Assembly (NCBI GenBank): GCA_023159155.1
Contig: JAJNNX010000061.1
Location: forward strand, 186,001-250,000
Origin: Ustulina deusta
Taxonomy: Eukaryota; Ascomycota; Sordariomycetes; Xylariales; Xylariaceae
Direction of reading: 5' to 3'
DNA length: 64,000 bases
Shown: positions 26,561 through 37,745 of the stretch, piece after piece
How the letters are laid out: the number at the start of each line of letters is the position of its first letter
Numbering within the stretch: position 1 is the stretch's first letter
Made by a program: the position numbers and the translations under genes
The notes under the pieces: model-generated
The model's input: the letters and a program-made list of their open reading frames with translations, nothing else
Database searches by the model: none
What the model was told of the DNA's origin: nothing

Positions 26561-29498
26561 TCGCCACTGCCACTGCTTTATCAACGCGGTCTTGATCAAT
26601 GATTAAGCTGCTAGCGAAGAATTCATATATGAACCGGGTCGTCCACGTTAGTGCGATTGATCTCGGTGAGGACCCACTCCTAGCGTGATGAGAAATAGGG
26701 CACATCGACTGAAGCTGAAGTAGAAACAAAAAAGAGCGAGAATATCGTAATAGTTGGTTGTCACAGGGATAGCGAAAAATGGGGCGTCGAGGATGTCGTG
26801 AAATACAACACACTTGGGCACCCTATACAACTTAGTGAGCTGCTGCGCAATATCGAAAAGGTCCGGGGAGATCTTACTACATCGTGGTATATAGGACCTC
26901 GAGAATGTTTAAGAACTCAAAGCGTTGAAAGAGTCGTTCTTATATTTGTAAGTATCAAGATCTAATCGATCAGGACTTCGTCTTCTTGGACATAGATGTT
27001 AATTGCCCGCCTTGGCAACCCAGAGCCCAGCCGTTCGTCGGGGAACTCAAATACGAGGTTATTAATAGGGTGGGAGGGGGGTCTATAGGACAACACAATG
27101 AGCTTTAAGGCTAAATAAGTAAATCTAAGAAAAAGCTACCAGCAATGAATATAGCCAAACTATCCAGGTAATCGATCTTGTCTAGACTAAAACAGTATAA
27201 TATATGCATTAGAGTCCTATTTATTTATTAAGACAGCTTCTTGCCCAGAGCCGTCCATGTCAGACCTATAACAGAGACAGCGCACAGCTGAAAGCTCCAA
27301 ACCTGGCAAAAGGGTCTGCTAATGTCTTCCATTGTGTCTAACGGGCTGGGCACGGGCCATACACGACGACTCTGTGTTCGGACGCTTCCGTTGACAAAAG
27401 TATTTTTTTGACATGGCAAGCAAGAATACCATGATCCTCTATGTTATCTATTGTTGTCTTAGCGTCTGTTGTAGGCTTAGTTATAAAGAGAAGAAATTTT
27501 GAGGAATAAAAACGTTACTAAAAAGAAAGAAAGAAAAAAAGGAAAAAAAAAAAAAAAAAAAGGAAAAGTGTTGTTTGTAATCTCAGGACGAGCTCCAACA
27601 TGGGCGCATATCATGAGTTGTGACTCCAGATAAAGGTGTCGCCCCCAGAACTTCAACTATCTCCATCAATTCAAGTCTTGGAACAGAAGCTAGCCGATAG
27701 CCGTTGAGTCACTGGAGCCCATCCCTTGCGAGACTACAAACTGAGGCGCGGTGACAATGTGCTGTGGTATTAGTGGTTATAATGGAATCAAGTCGCTGTA
27801 TTGCCGGACTTCTACCGGGCTTGGTGGCTGGTCTGTGCGTGATGAAGCAAACAAATACAAGAATTTAAGCTCGACTGCTTTGTATGTCCTTCTTGACAGT
27901 GGCGGTGATATACCATCTACTCGTCAGCGGCTAAAACACATAGCGGGGCTTCTCTGTTGCTTGACCCAGCTGTCAAAATGCAAAGTGAGCGGGTAAATCT
28001 GGGGTCAACTTCCTGACCGCCTGATATCAATTGATCTAAACAAGTATCTTTCCCACATGTCTCCGTCCTTCAAACGACAAGACGAGAGAAAGAGGGAGGG
28101 AGAGAAAAGACCGACAATATGGGACAGAAAGAAAAAAAAAGGAAGCTTGTAGAGCTCACTTGAGAGAGTTCATCCTCTCATGGTGCTACCATGGGCAATG
28201 ACTGCATGGTCTCTCATTTCATCTGCTCCCTTGCTGTCTCGTGGAGACCAGGGTTCTGTTTTGCAATTAGACTTGCTTGGCTCAGGTGGTCCTCTCCGCT
28301 CTTGGGGTCCCTGTCTGGCTTAGGCTTGTTGCTCCTTGAAATCTTCTCGGACTTCAATTTCTCAAGTGAAGTCGCTGAGCTTGTGCGCGCGATTGGAAGT
28401 CGAACCAATATTGGCCATGATGAACTCTGGATTTGTCATAGGGGTCATGATGGTGATGCCGTTGTCATGTCTGGCGTTTTAGGAGGATTAAATATACACT
28501 AATACTTGGATAGATAGTTATTGATATTGCTACAGCCTTGCGGCTCGTTGTGGAGAGATGAGCACGCATACTAGACTAGAGCTGCAAAGTCTTGCTAGCT
28601 CCTCCACGCGGTCTTGGAAAGTTCGTCCTTTGATGCGAGGAGACATCCCGCAAACACTCGATACTGGTTAGGGAGATATAACCATATCCGCGCCATTTCC
28701 ATCCGATAGTTGCATGAATGAGGCGGGGGTTTAGCTCGATATCGATCTAAGCCTCGATCGGCGAAAATGCACCGGAACCGCCATCCTCGTCCAAGCCCTG
28801 CAATTCCCGACACAGTAATTTTCACCACCACCTGACTCCGTGTACATGTACCTCTAGTCTATTCTCGGCGTGTGCAAAACTTGCTCAACTTTCAAATCCC
28901 GTCGCTCTCATTCGCGTGGTTCTGGGTCTGGTTCGGTGACTCAACCAATTGTGCGGGTCGAGGATGAGGCTCATGATACACCGCAGAATCCCGCCAGTGC
29001 GATGGCAATCTGCGGCAATTTACCACTATAGATAGCGAATGCGGGCTATTGGCATGTGTCGGCGTCGGGCTCGGGGTTACGGACCTGGCGATTGTGACGA
29101 TTGGGCCTGGTCCCCCTATGACTGGCTCGTTGCGATACGAGGCGCGTCTGGAGGCCATTCCACCCGGGCTTGCGTATCTGCTGTGGCTCGCGACCAGGAC
29201 AATGGCGGTGGAACGGGATCTTCTTTGTTTTCTAGGCGCTGGTCCAAGCCGCACATCATCTACACGTCATCTTGTCAGCTCCCCGTCCAGGTCGGGATAC
29301 CGGAAATGCAGTGATAGCTAGTCAGAGCCCTAAATAAAAGCGCGGCCTGCGCCGTTGCTTACCCTCCTCCCTTTGTTGACCAGACCAGACTGTAATCAAC
29401 GCCAGATCTCCCTTGGTGCTGTTCGAGTATTCTTGCAGGCTACTCATCATCGTACACTTTGTGTCGGACAGCAACTCCGTACCTTAGCTTCGGCCTCG
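26561..29498. other. Intergenic, gene-poor, ending in the AOX upstream region
   Basis: No supportable gene. A purine-rich tract with about 20 consecutive A lies at 27520-27565. Frames at 27751-27996 and 28191-28502 (plus) lack motifs. From 28.86 kb the sequence becomes GC-richer and is probably the AOX promoter region; it contains clustered CGG triplets listed separately. Remnants of the Hsp70 3' end may extend to about 27.0 kb but are not readable. Confidence 0.5.
29060..29216 (+). promoter_or_regulatory. CGG-triplet cluster upstream of the alternative oxidase gene
   Basis: CGG triplets occur at 29060, 29066, 29072 and 29080 and again at 29206 and 29214. Two pairs form CGG-N5-CGG (29072-29082 and 29206-29216). 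Known: Zn2Cys6 regulators bind paired CGG triplets, and Neurospora aod-1 is controlled through a CGG-pair induction motif (I recall a 7-bp spacer). The spacing here is 5, so a functional role is only inferred. Confidence 0.3.
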
Positions 29499-30719
29499 AT
29501 GCTATCCACCAGAGCACACACGACAAGGCTTTGCTCGCCAAAGCAGGCCGCCCAGCTTTCCCGAGCTTTAGCGCCACTTGTAACAACGTCAACATCGCCA
29601 CTGGGCAAACCAGCTGGCATCCGTCTGGCCTTCATTCCTGCCGTCTCACAAAACCATCACCATAACCAATCATATGGCAGCACGAGGGCCTTCTCGACAA
29701 CACCCGCAAACCACATGAAGGACTTCTTCCCAGCAAAAGAAACAGAGAACATCAGAGAAACGCCGCCCGCGTGGTCGCATCATGGCTACACCGTAGCAGA
29801 GATGCTACAGGTGGTGCCGACCCACCGCAAGCCGGAGACATGGGGAGATTATTTTGCCTGGAAGTTCATGCGTTTCTGTCGCTGGGGTATGGACACTTGC
29901 ACGGGGATGCGCAGCGAGCAAAAGGTCGACAAGCTGAACCCTACCACCGCCACCCACTCCATCAAGCCCTTGACCGAGTCGCAGTGGATGATCCGCTTCT
30001 TGTTCCTCGAGTCCATCGCCGGTGTTCCGGGCATGGTAGCCGGGATGCTGCGACATCTCCATAGCCTTCGAAGACTCAAGCGCGATAACGGATGGATCGA
30101 GACGCTGCTTGAGGAAAGCTACAACGAGCGGATGCATCTCTTGACGTTCATGAAGATGTGCGAGCCAGGTATGTTTGAACATGACATTTTCCGCGTAAAT
30201 CTCCAAGACCGGTCAATCTATTCCCCCCTCTCACTCCTATCATTCTAACCGGAGAATGGAAAGCTAACCATAATCACCCCGCCACTAGGCTGGTTCATGA
30301 AACTCATGATCCTCGGCGCGCAAGGCGTCTACTTCAACGGGCTGGTGCTCTCGTATCTGATCTCGCCCAAGATCACGCACCGGTTCGTCGGGTATCTGGA
30401 AGAGGAGGCCGTGCACACCTACACGATGGCCATCAAGCAGATCGACGAGGGCCACCTGCCCAAGTGGTCGAGCCCAGACTTCCTCGTACCTGACATTGCT
30501 GTGAAGTATTGGAAAATGCCCGAGGGCAAGCGCAGCATGCGCGACCTCATCATGTACATCCGCGCCGACGAGGCCTGTCACCGCGGCGTCAACCACACTC
30601 TCAGCAATCTCGACCAGAAGGAGGACCCGAACCCATTCGTCAGCGACTATAAGGGCGGCAGGTCCCCACCGAGACCCGCTCTCAAAGGCGAGGGTTACGA
30701 GCGGGCAGAGGTCCTATAA
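29499..30719 (+). CDS. aox1: Mitochondrial alternative oxidase
   Basis: Model: join(29499..30168,30289..30719), 366 aa, one 120-nt intron (GTATGT...CACTAG). The start is the first ATG in frame; the leader ([20 protein letters not shown]...) is Arg/Ser-rich and ends around AFSTT, a typical mitochondrial presequence. The mature part starts near [14 protein letters not shown]. Di-iron ligands are all present: E171 ([10 protein letters not shown]), E210 and H213 (YNERMHLL), E261 in the EEEAVH block, E318 and H321 (RADEACHR). Known: AOX is an interfacial inner-membrane ubiquinol oxidase that passes electrons to oxygen, bypassing complexes III and IV without pumping protons. The C-terminus (NTL-type block [17 protein letters not shown]) matches fungal enzymes. 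Usually induced when the cytochrome path is blocked. Full length, no lesion. Confidence 0.97.
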
Positions 30720-31299
30720 ACCGCCCACTTACACAATAGATTGGCCGAAAAGAGGAGGGGGGTGGGGGGAATAGACATTGCCGCATCGACTATCTTTTCG
30801 TTTTTTCTTTTTTATGTTTTCAGTTCTACACCATGCATTCTTACGGCGTTGGGATGGATGGAAATGAGGAAGAGAAGGGGGGGGACAGGGTATAAATCGG
30901 TTCGATACCCCCATCCATACAGATAGATCGCGACACCACGGGTTAGATTAGATTAGAGGAGCAAGCATTCGGGTCGGCGTTCCCTGGTGATACTGGGACG
31001 GGTAGATCTGTTCTCTCCACACACTGAATAGAGCAATCTCTCTTCTTCGTTTATCTTCAGTCTGTTTCGGTTCTTAATGGTTTATTTTACCGGTGTGCTT
31101 GGAACATTCGATAAAGAGCACCTGGAGTGGGATGAATTCTGCATGCTGGCTTGTTTCTCTCGAATCTGGCCTCTTGGTCGGGTAGAGTACCAGAATGATC
31201 TAATTATCATTATGCATTAAGGTCTGCTTGAGATTGTTGTGTGAAAGGCGTTTTGACATGTATTATAACAGCACATCAGGAACTGAGCCAGTGAAGTCC
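30720..31299. other. Intergenic between convergent AOX and HET gene
   Basis: Only 3' regions are expected. A G-rich patch is at about 30755-30770 and again near 30878-30886. A TTAGATTAGATTAGAGG microrepeat lies near 30942. No gene seen. Confidence 0.6.
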
Positions 31300-33426
31300 T
31301 CATTCACCCCCAGGAGCCTGTGACTTAATTTCAACGAGTTCACTGATTCGACACTCACAAGCAGGCGTAGCATACGCCATTTTGCCCACGATTTTACCCT
31401 CGCAGACAACCAAGCCAATGCCTTCAGCAATCGTGTCGTCATAAAGCAACCCGGGGACCCGATACATCTCAGCCGCGGCAGTGGCCAGGGTCGGAGGATC
31501 CCAGACAGTGACCCTGAAGATGAAGTCCCGAGAGCAACCCTTGCATTTCACGGCTGCCAGGCCTTCCAGCTTCTTCCTGTACCACTGCGCTTCTTCGGAC
31601 GCGGCCTTAATCCTGGATAGCGAGGATTGCTTCTCGGGAAGTCCGAGACCCAGCACGGATAGTAGCTTATTGGAGACTTGCAGCGTCTCTGACCGGTTCT
31701 CGCCTTGAAAAGCGAGGTAGCTGAACCGCTCGACGAGTTTTCGAATAGCGTTGAGGTCTGCGGGTTGAGGCTCGTCATCATCCACGTAGATGGCCGATGG
31801 CGTGGAGAAGACCCCTTTCCGCGCGGCGGAGGGGAAAATACGGGATATGGCGCTGTAGAAAGTCTTCGGACATGGCCCGCTGATGTCTATGATCCTCCTT
31901 GCGACTCGATGGAAGACTGACTCCGCGCTGCCGAAGAAATCGTAGTGTTCGAAGCTCTGCACTACGCCGATTGAGTCCAAGTTGGGCTCGATCTTGCCGC
32001 CGCGGATGATGACGTGGGATTTGGCTCGTTGACGACATGTCCCGTAATCCCACACATTGTGGGAGATCTCGGAATATCCGCGCAGCCACGGGGCTCTTGG
32101 ATCGGAGTCTTCGGAATCCAAGGGAAGGAAGAGTAGGGGTGAATAGTCCCCGCTCTTGAGAGCATCCCAGCACAAAGCTAGATACGATTCAAAAGTGTTG
32201 TCAGAGAAGATGGTATTGATCTTGGATTCATCCTGGCGCAGATTGAGGAGGAATCTAAGGCTGAAGAAGTAGTCGCGATGGTCTCGACATGCCTTCTGAC
32301 CGATGATGAACATGGCTGCACCAAGCGTGCGAAGTCTGGGATCCTGGTGCTTCCACGTCTGTTGATCGTCCCAGCATGCTCGCTTCGACCATTGGAATCC
32401 TTTTGCCTGAGCAAGTTCGTTGAATCGGCTCTGGCCAAGCCTGCTGATATACTTGCCTAAGTTTGCCCCGGCAACATCACACAGGTCGGCGGCGGGCTCG
32501 TCAAAGATGTCATAGTATCGAGATAGGATTGTTGCTTTTCTGCTCTGTATGTACTCGAGCACAACCCACATACGTTCAAAATAGCGTGAATTCGTCAATT
32601 CCGCAATGCTCTCAAGAAAAACACTGTAGCTAGGAGGGTTCACTACATGATTAAGGTGCGATAGCGAGACGTCATGTAGATGCATGATCATGCAATCAGG
32701 ATAGGAGTAAATTTTCGGAAGTTGTAAGAGTAGTTGCTGCTGTGTGGCAGTCTGCCACTGGGGCACGCTAATGTAGTCGTGCCAGACTTCTACACGACCA
32801 AAGTGCCTGGTCAGGGCTAGGAGTGACCGTATAGGAACCTGATATCCGAGCCGTATAGCAATGGGCGTCGGCTCTCTAGCCACTTGGGCTTGGGATACTC
32901 CCTCGTGCCAGACATGGGAAATAGGGATGTACTTGATCCTTTTCGATTTCAAGCATTTAAAATGTCGGTTGAAAACTCGAACCGGGTGGGGAGCAATGGG
33001 TAGCTGGGTAATATCGCTGGTATCTTCGCCAAGATCTTCATCCGTCTCGAAGGTAAACGTCCGAATTGGGGGCTCTTCTTTATCTATGAAGTCTTGGTGG
33101 CACACTGCACAGGGTGAATCAAGTCCCGACCTCCATATATGCGACAGGTACCTCGATTGGGCAACCTGTTGCCGTACAGAGCCGAGGTATATGATAATGG
33201 TCGGCTCCTGCGCTGACGATTTGGATTCTTCCGTGACGGTAATTTCAGGCTCGTCAGAGAGCCAGATCGGCGAACAAGCTCTTGCGCCAGAGCCAAGTCC
33301 ACTATCGTGATGCTTCAGAGATGCATTGCCAATCTCCGAGTTTTGAGAAAGGTCGTCATATCCTGAATCCGTCCGACGGCGTTTCGGCCTCGGCTCCTCA
33401 TCATCTTCAATTACCAGTCTGCTCAT
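31300..33426 (-). CDS. HET-domain-like protein, intact, 708 aa
   Basis: Single uninterrupted frame. Residues 10-20 contain a basic PRPKRRR cluster, a possible nuclear localisation signal. The HET-type motifs are IKYIPISHVWHEG (residues 164-176; family pattern Y-x-x-L-S-Y-x-W-G) and VWHDYISVPQ (214-223; family pattern W-x-D-x-x-C-I-N-Q), followed by a RMWVVLEYIQ segment equivalent to the R-x-W-T-x-Q-E block. Cys pairs occur at residues 106/109 (CAVC) and near the C-terminus (CKGC, then CEC). Known: HET domains in filamentous ascomycetes trigger incompatibility cell death in non-self recognition, but most HET genes have no assigned role. Odd: the canonical CINQ has become ISVPQ, so this belongs to a divergent HET group. 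Inferred to be a cytosolic or nuclear regulator of unknown partner. Confidence 0.8.
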   Translation of the reverse strand: MSRLVIEDDEEPRPKRRRTDSGYDDLSQNSEIGNASLKHHDSGLGSGARACSPIWLSDEPEITVTEESKSSAQEPTIIIYLGSVRQQVAQSRYLSHIWRSGLDSPCAVCHQDFIDKEEPPIRTFTFETDEDLGEDTSDITQLPIAPHPVRVFNRHFKCLKSKRIKYIPISHVWHEGVSQAQVAREPTPIAIRLGYQVPIRSLLALTRHFGRVEVWHDYISVPQWQTATQQQLLLQLPKIYSYPDCMIMHLHDVSLSHLNHVVNPPSYSVFLESIAELTNSRYFERMWVVLEYIQSRKATILSRYYDIFDEPAADLCDVAGANLGKYISRLGQSRFNELAQAKGFQWSKRACWDDQQTWKHQDPRLRTLGAAMFIIGQKACRDHRDYFFSLRFLLNLRQDESKINTIFSDNTFESYLALCWDALKSGDYSPLLFLPLDSEDSDPRAPWLRGYSEISHNVWDYGTCRQRAKSHVIIRGGKIEPNLDSIGVVQSFEHYDFFGSAESVFHRVARRIIDISGPCPKTFYSAISRIFPSAARKGVFSTPSAIYVDDDEPQPADLNAIRKLVERFSYLAFQGENRSETLQVSNKLLSVLGLGLPEKQSSLSRIKAASEEAQWYRKKLEGLAAVKCKGCSRDFIFRVTVWDPPTLATAAAEMYRVPGLLYDDTIAEGIGLVVCEGKIVGKMAYATPACECRISELVEIKSQAPGGE

Positions 33427-34951
33427 CGCCCCGGCACCTGCGCTGACGATAGGGCTTCTACAGAGCCTTTTCTAACTGTGCTTGGTGAATCTTGGCACTA
33501 ACCAGCAGCTCGAGGAGAGCGAGCTTAAACCGATATATAATTTCGTTGTAACAGAAAGTTGAAGTTTGATGCTCACCAGATCGGACTTTCCTATTGGACG
33601 AAGACAAGTGCTTTGGCTTGAGATATGTGACCCCGAGGACAAATGAAAAACAAGGGCGTAATGAGGTATACCGAGGGAGGGTGAGGTGTTCCTCAACCAC
33701 TGTTGACGTACATCAATTGGCTCACAGCAGATCAATTGAGAGCGCTGGTTTCAGTCCTCAATAGCCAGGGCATCGGCGTTCCAGATAATCAAGAGGAAGG
33801 GATACCAATATGGACGGACATACCTAAGCAGTTAGTTACCGTGCGCATAGCGGCCATACGAGAGAATACCACGGTGCTTAACAGACACTCGAGATGAAAG
33901 TCATGAATAAACTTGCTAGAAGCGCGCTAATCGGTATTAAGAACCTAGATAGCTCCTAACTAAAAAAAAAAATCAAATAAATCATCCAGAAACTACCTTC
34001 CCCTCCGTCCTTCCTAAAACCCCCTATATAATCCTCCCTTCTATCCATAGCATTCATACCCACCACGCCGAAGGGACGGTGGGTGGGGAGAAAAACGACT
34101 GTCCCAATCACGATCACTTCGCGTGGGAAAGTGAGGTAAAGAGAGAAGAAATCCCTCACGGAGCCTTTGGCGCGAAGGCACCCCTATATAGGGGTCGACT
34201 ATTTTGTAATCCAGAAGTCTAAACCTTCATTTTTTCCTTATTATTGCAGTAGATAGTTTACACCTATACCGTTAAGCGCTGTTTATTCATTTGGTTATTC
34301 GCGTTATTGTAATAAAAATATCTTGAAGGGAAGGGAGTAGTGTGAATAAGTTGCCAAAACCCAACCTTGCTGATATTTCTCCCTAAGCACAACGCAATGA
34401 ATTCTAGACACGTCGAGTGCCTTAACAATGGAGACGGGGCAGCGCTAACTAACGTATATCGCGCTAATTCATGTTAACTCCGTGGGTTTAACTGGGCTAC
34501 TCCTTGCTTGCAGCAGAGGTGTTGTGCGCAATGAGGATTAGTGGTGTGCTTTTGTAGCTGTACACTAGTACTCCTACAACAGTGTATTTTTGGGCATAGG
34601 AGGTGATTATATTCCACAGCCTCGAGATTCACTATATAACATCGTGTATAGATGGTGAGTATTTAGCATTATGAACATTTAGGAATACCTACTATAAAAG
34701 ATTCGGCATCTAGAAATAAAGCGTTCTATTTTTCGGTTTGCGCGCTGGATGGGGATGGCATCAATGTAGACTCAACCACCGTCCAGACTAGCACGCTAGC
34801 ATGGGCTGGAACTTGAAATCAAAACTTGCGACCTCAATACTCTAGCTGACGCTTCCTGTTCCTTGCGGACTTCTCTGTTTTATGTTGACCCACAACCAGG
34901 TTTGCTGGCGCGTACTTTGCTGGCCGGTGAGGTCCTCAACTAACCATCAAA
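33427..34951. other. Intergenic / decayed DNA between HET gene and HET pseudogene
   Basis: The first part is the HET gene 5' region. A repeat relic lies at 33833-33874 (see its entry). An 11-A run sits at 33962. The stretch 33990-34230 includes a short inverted pair (CCCTATATA / TATAGGGG near 34022 and 34180) but I cannot assign it to an element. No gene seen. Confidence 0.45.
33833..33874. repeat. Degenerate dispersed repeat, copy 1 of 2
   Basis: This 42-bp segment beginning TAGTTACCGTGCGCATA is repeated at 37249-37289. The copies share the first 17 bases exactly, then differ mainly by G-to-A changes (AGCGGCC here, AACAACC there), the pattern expected from RIP. Both lie in decayed DNA flanking the HET pseudogene. 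Confidence 0.7.
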
Positions 34952-35420
34952 ATGCGGCTACTTGATACGACTACCTTTGAATTACGCTATGGCAACTAGA
35001 GTAGCTTTCGCTAGAAAGACTGTGCAATATTGTCACGGTAGGCGTGGAAATCACCTTTATCGAGCTCAAAAACTATACTACAGAGCTTAGGACAGGCACA
35101 AGGCCCCTGAGTTCTCCGGTGGACAAAATCTGCGGTGCACAAGAGACTGCTTGGAATCAAGGCATCAAGTGGATACAGATCGACACTTGCCGCATCAACA
35201 ACAATAGCGCGATGGAGGAGTCTGAGCTTATCAATTCCATGTCGAAGTGCTATTACCGCGAAGCAAAGCTGCGTATTACCTATCTAGCTGACGTGAAGAG
35301 GGACGTCGGACTCCCTATCACGTGTTCAAAGATCTTCAAACGTACATATCATGAAGAGCCGCCAGAGTAGTTCTTGCGAAGATGGACTCTGCAGGAAAGA
35401 CCTCTACGTTCCGCGTGAAC
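34952..35420 (+). pseudogene. HET-domain gene fragment with stops and a small deletion
   Basis: Begins at an ATG with the classic HET-gene N-terminus MRLLDTTTFELRYGN, immediately followed by TAG codons. After a short deletion around 35037-35045 the frame resumes with EITFIELKNYTTELR, then KWIQIDTCRINNNSAMEESE (HET W-I-D-x-C-x-I-N block), INSMSKCYYREAKLRITYL and ADVKRD. A further TAG lies just before FLRRWTLQE, the conserved R-x-W-T-L-Q-E box. The several TAG stops fit CAG-to-TAG type C-to-T changes, as in RIP. Known: HET domain, see the intact gene at 31300. No downstream domain is recognisable. Confidently broken. Confidence 0.88.
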
Positions 35421-37745
35421 CGCCCAAATGGCCGTCCCCGAAACAGTCGCCAGATGGACTTGGGACCTGGGAACAACAAAAAAAACAACCTCCCCAAGCG
35501 CCGGGTCTATCTCGAGGATCTGGAGATCCTCGCCTTCGCTACTTGTGGCGAGATATAACGGAGGTTTCCGAGGATGAAAACCGAGAGGGAACGCGCAATG
35601 GGCAAATTGGAGCTAGTACGCGGTCTAAAGCCTCCCTGCCCTTGTGCCCCTTTCCCGCTTCCTGACATGTCCCTAAGCTTCTTCAACGAGGTATATGGGA
35701 CGCGGACGGCGTATGGCTCGATTTGCATGACGATAATGAGACGGCGACGGCCCGTTGCAACATCTTGAAGTGAATACGGTGAAGAGTATATAGTAAAAAG
35801 GTAGGAATACGTGCGTAGGGCCCAAGAAGCTTGGAGACAGCTTCTTGATCTACACCTTAGCGTTTGTGATGAAGAGTGGTGCTATGAGATACTTCGAATC
35901 AAGAGGGACTTGGGCGACTCACTATTACCGTATGTTGGAGAAACAGCAGATGAGTCGGTTGCCCAGCCGAAGGAAGCAAACAAGCTGTGGGAAGAAGCAT
36001 GGAATACTCTCGCGCGACCCCAGACCATCCGGAGGGTTTAGCCCTAGCAGAACGCCTTCGAAAATTTACTCCTAGTCAGAAAGCCATGGTAGAAGATTGG
36101 ATCGAGTCCACTATGCCCCCTTCTTTAACGGAGGGAACAGGAGAACGGCCTGTTGAGAGGACATTGCACGAAGACTTGAGAAGGGATAGAGATAGGCTGG
36201 CTATGCGCCCGATAAGCCGCACCTACAACGACACGACGTGACAGTGTCTACGTCACATAACAAAGTCTGTACCGTGTGGACTCAGCAGGAGCGAGCGTTG
36301 ACACTTACCCGAGAAGAAGAGTTTCTACACCATCATCGACGTAGGCCTACTGGTCCCCGGTGACAGCAAGCCTTATAAGAAAGGCACGCTTATGACCGAA
36401 TATCAGATGATCGTGTGAGTAGGTCCCGTGGCCATGACGCCCGTCAAGTGCGCGGGGGCCGCGTGCTTGAGAAGCTGTCTGAAGGCAATGTGCTCTGGTG
36501 TATGACATCACCGCTGTCAGAAGCAGATGCCTTTGCGTCTTCCGTTCACCTGTAGCTCTGTGATTTCAGTCGACTGATCTCAAAGTAGTTGAGCTATTCA
36601 ACAATGGCATGGGAAACGGGGATTCGAGCGGACTTGTTTCTCAGAATAGGTGCATCGTAAAGCATGTGTATGCTGTTGAAGAGTCTGGGACTCGGGGGCT
36701 ACATACGCCACGCCCGTTGATGTAGGCGATCTTGCCGTCGTCTTCTTTCAGCCGGGTCCGTTAGCCTGGTCAAGTCTAACCATCGCCGTTGTTGTGAGCG
36801 TTACCTAGATGTCAACGCCTTGTGGACTGTCGCTACGCAGGCTCTTCACGATAACAGCCTGACACTCATGATAATGGGTGGCGTAACTCGGATCCGCTTG
36901 ACACAAGGTTAAGAACATAACACTTCCAAGTGTAGAGCGGAGATTTCTATACAATCTACACGCTGCATCGTCTCTTGGTTTAGACGAAGACATTGTTCCC
37001 GGTATCTACCAGTGCTCATCAATCTTGATTCTAGAAGTCCTTGAGCAAAGCTGCCGAATCTATCTCGCCAGACCCTGAATCCAGAATGAAAAAAAAGTCC
37101 AAATTCCGGAAGCCTTACAAAATTGCCCTGCAGTTCCAACCTCATACATAACTATTGAATCGCCTAATTGGATTCATTTGGTATAATTTACATCGGTATT
37201 TGCGATTTGCACCACCAATGGAGGAAGGGACATGCCTTGGCTAACCAGTAGTTACCGTGCGCATAACAACCATCGAGAAAATAACACGGCGTCTAGTAAT
37301 TGGGTTAGGTAGCTGAGATGATGAGGGTGGGGCTGAGTTGAGCGGATTTGTGGAAGACACAGGACCCGGATACCTTACCTTTCTCATGGCTCAACGGCCT
37401 ATTCAGGACTAGCGCTTCCATTCCTGCCATAGTGTACACTACAGTCCCCAGACTACCGCACCTACCACGTACAGCACCTTACCTCAGTACCTAAGGTCTG
37501 CTAAGGTATACTAGATAGCTTACCGGGTGAAAGCTCCAACCAGATCTCATCTGGTCTGTGCGCCACCCGTTCTGCCGTTCGCTTTTGTGGCCGCTCTCGT
37601 CAGTCTCTTCTTTCCTCCGGAAAAAGTCTCCATTGCCAAACCTCCCCCAATACCAACCAGCGTCCTCGCATCTCCTCTCCGTCAATTGCAGTCCCCTTGC
37701 AATTGATTTTCCTTCAGCCTCGAGGACTTCACACACCTCTCTAAT
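35421..37745. other. Decayed region up to the ATP1 promoter
   Basis: Several open but unrecognised pieces: 35811-36041 plus (segments EEWCYEILRIKRDLGDSLLP and EANKLWEEAWNTLARPQ), 36320-36420 plus (FYTIIDVGLLVPGDSKPYKK), 36805-37145 minus. None joins into a gene by eye. They could be the rest of the HET locus or other relics. The last ~250 bases (from about 37.5 kb) are pyrimidine-rich and should hold the ATP1 promoter. Confidence 0.4.
37249..37289. repeat. Degenerate dispersed repeat, copy 2 of 2
   Basis: Partner of 33833-33874, same orientation, 3.4 kb away. It is the more A-rich copy. A weaker GGAGGAAGGGA-like match just upstream (37220 versus about 33793) suggests the homology is longer than the part that is easy to see. 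Confidence 0.7.
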
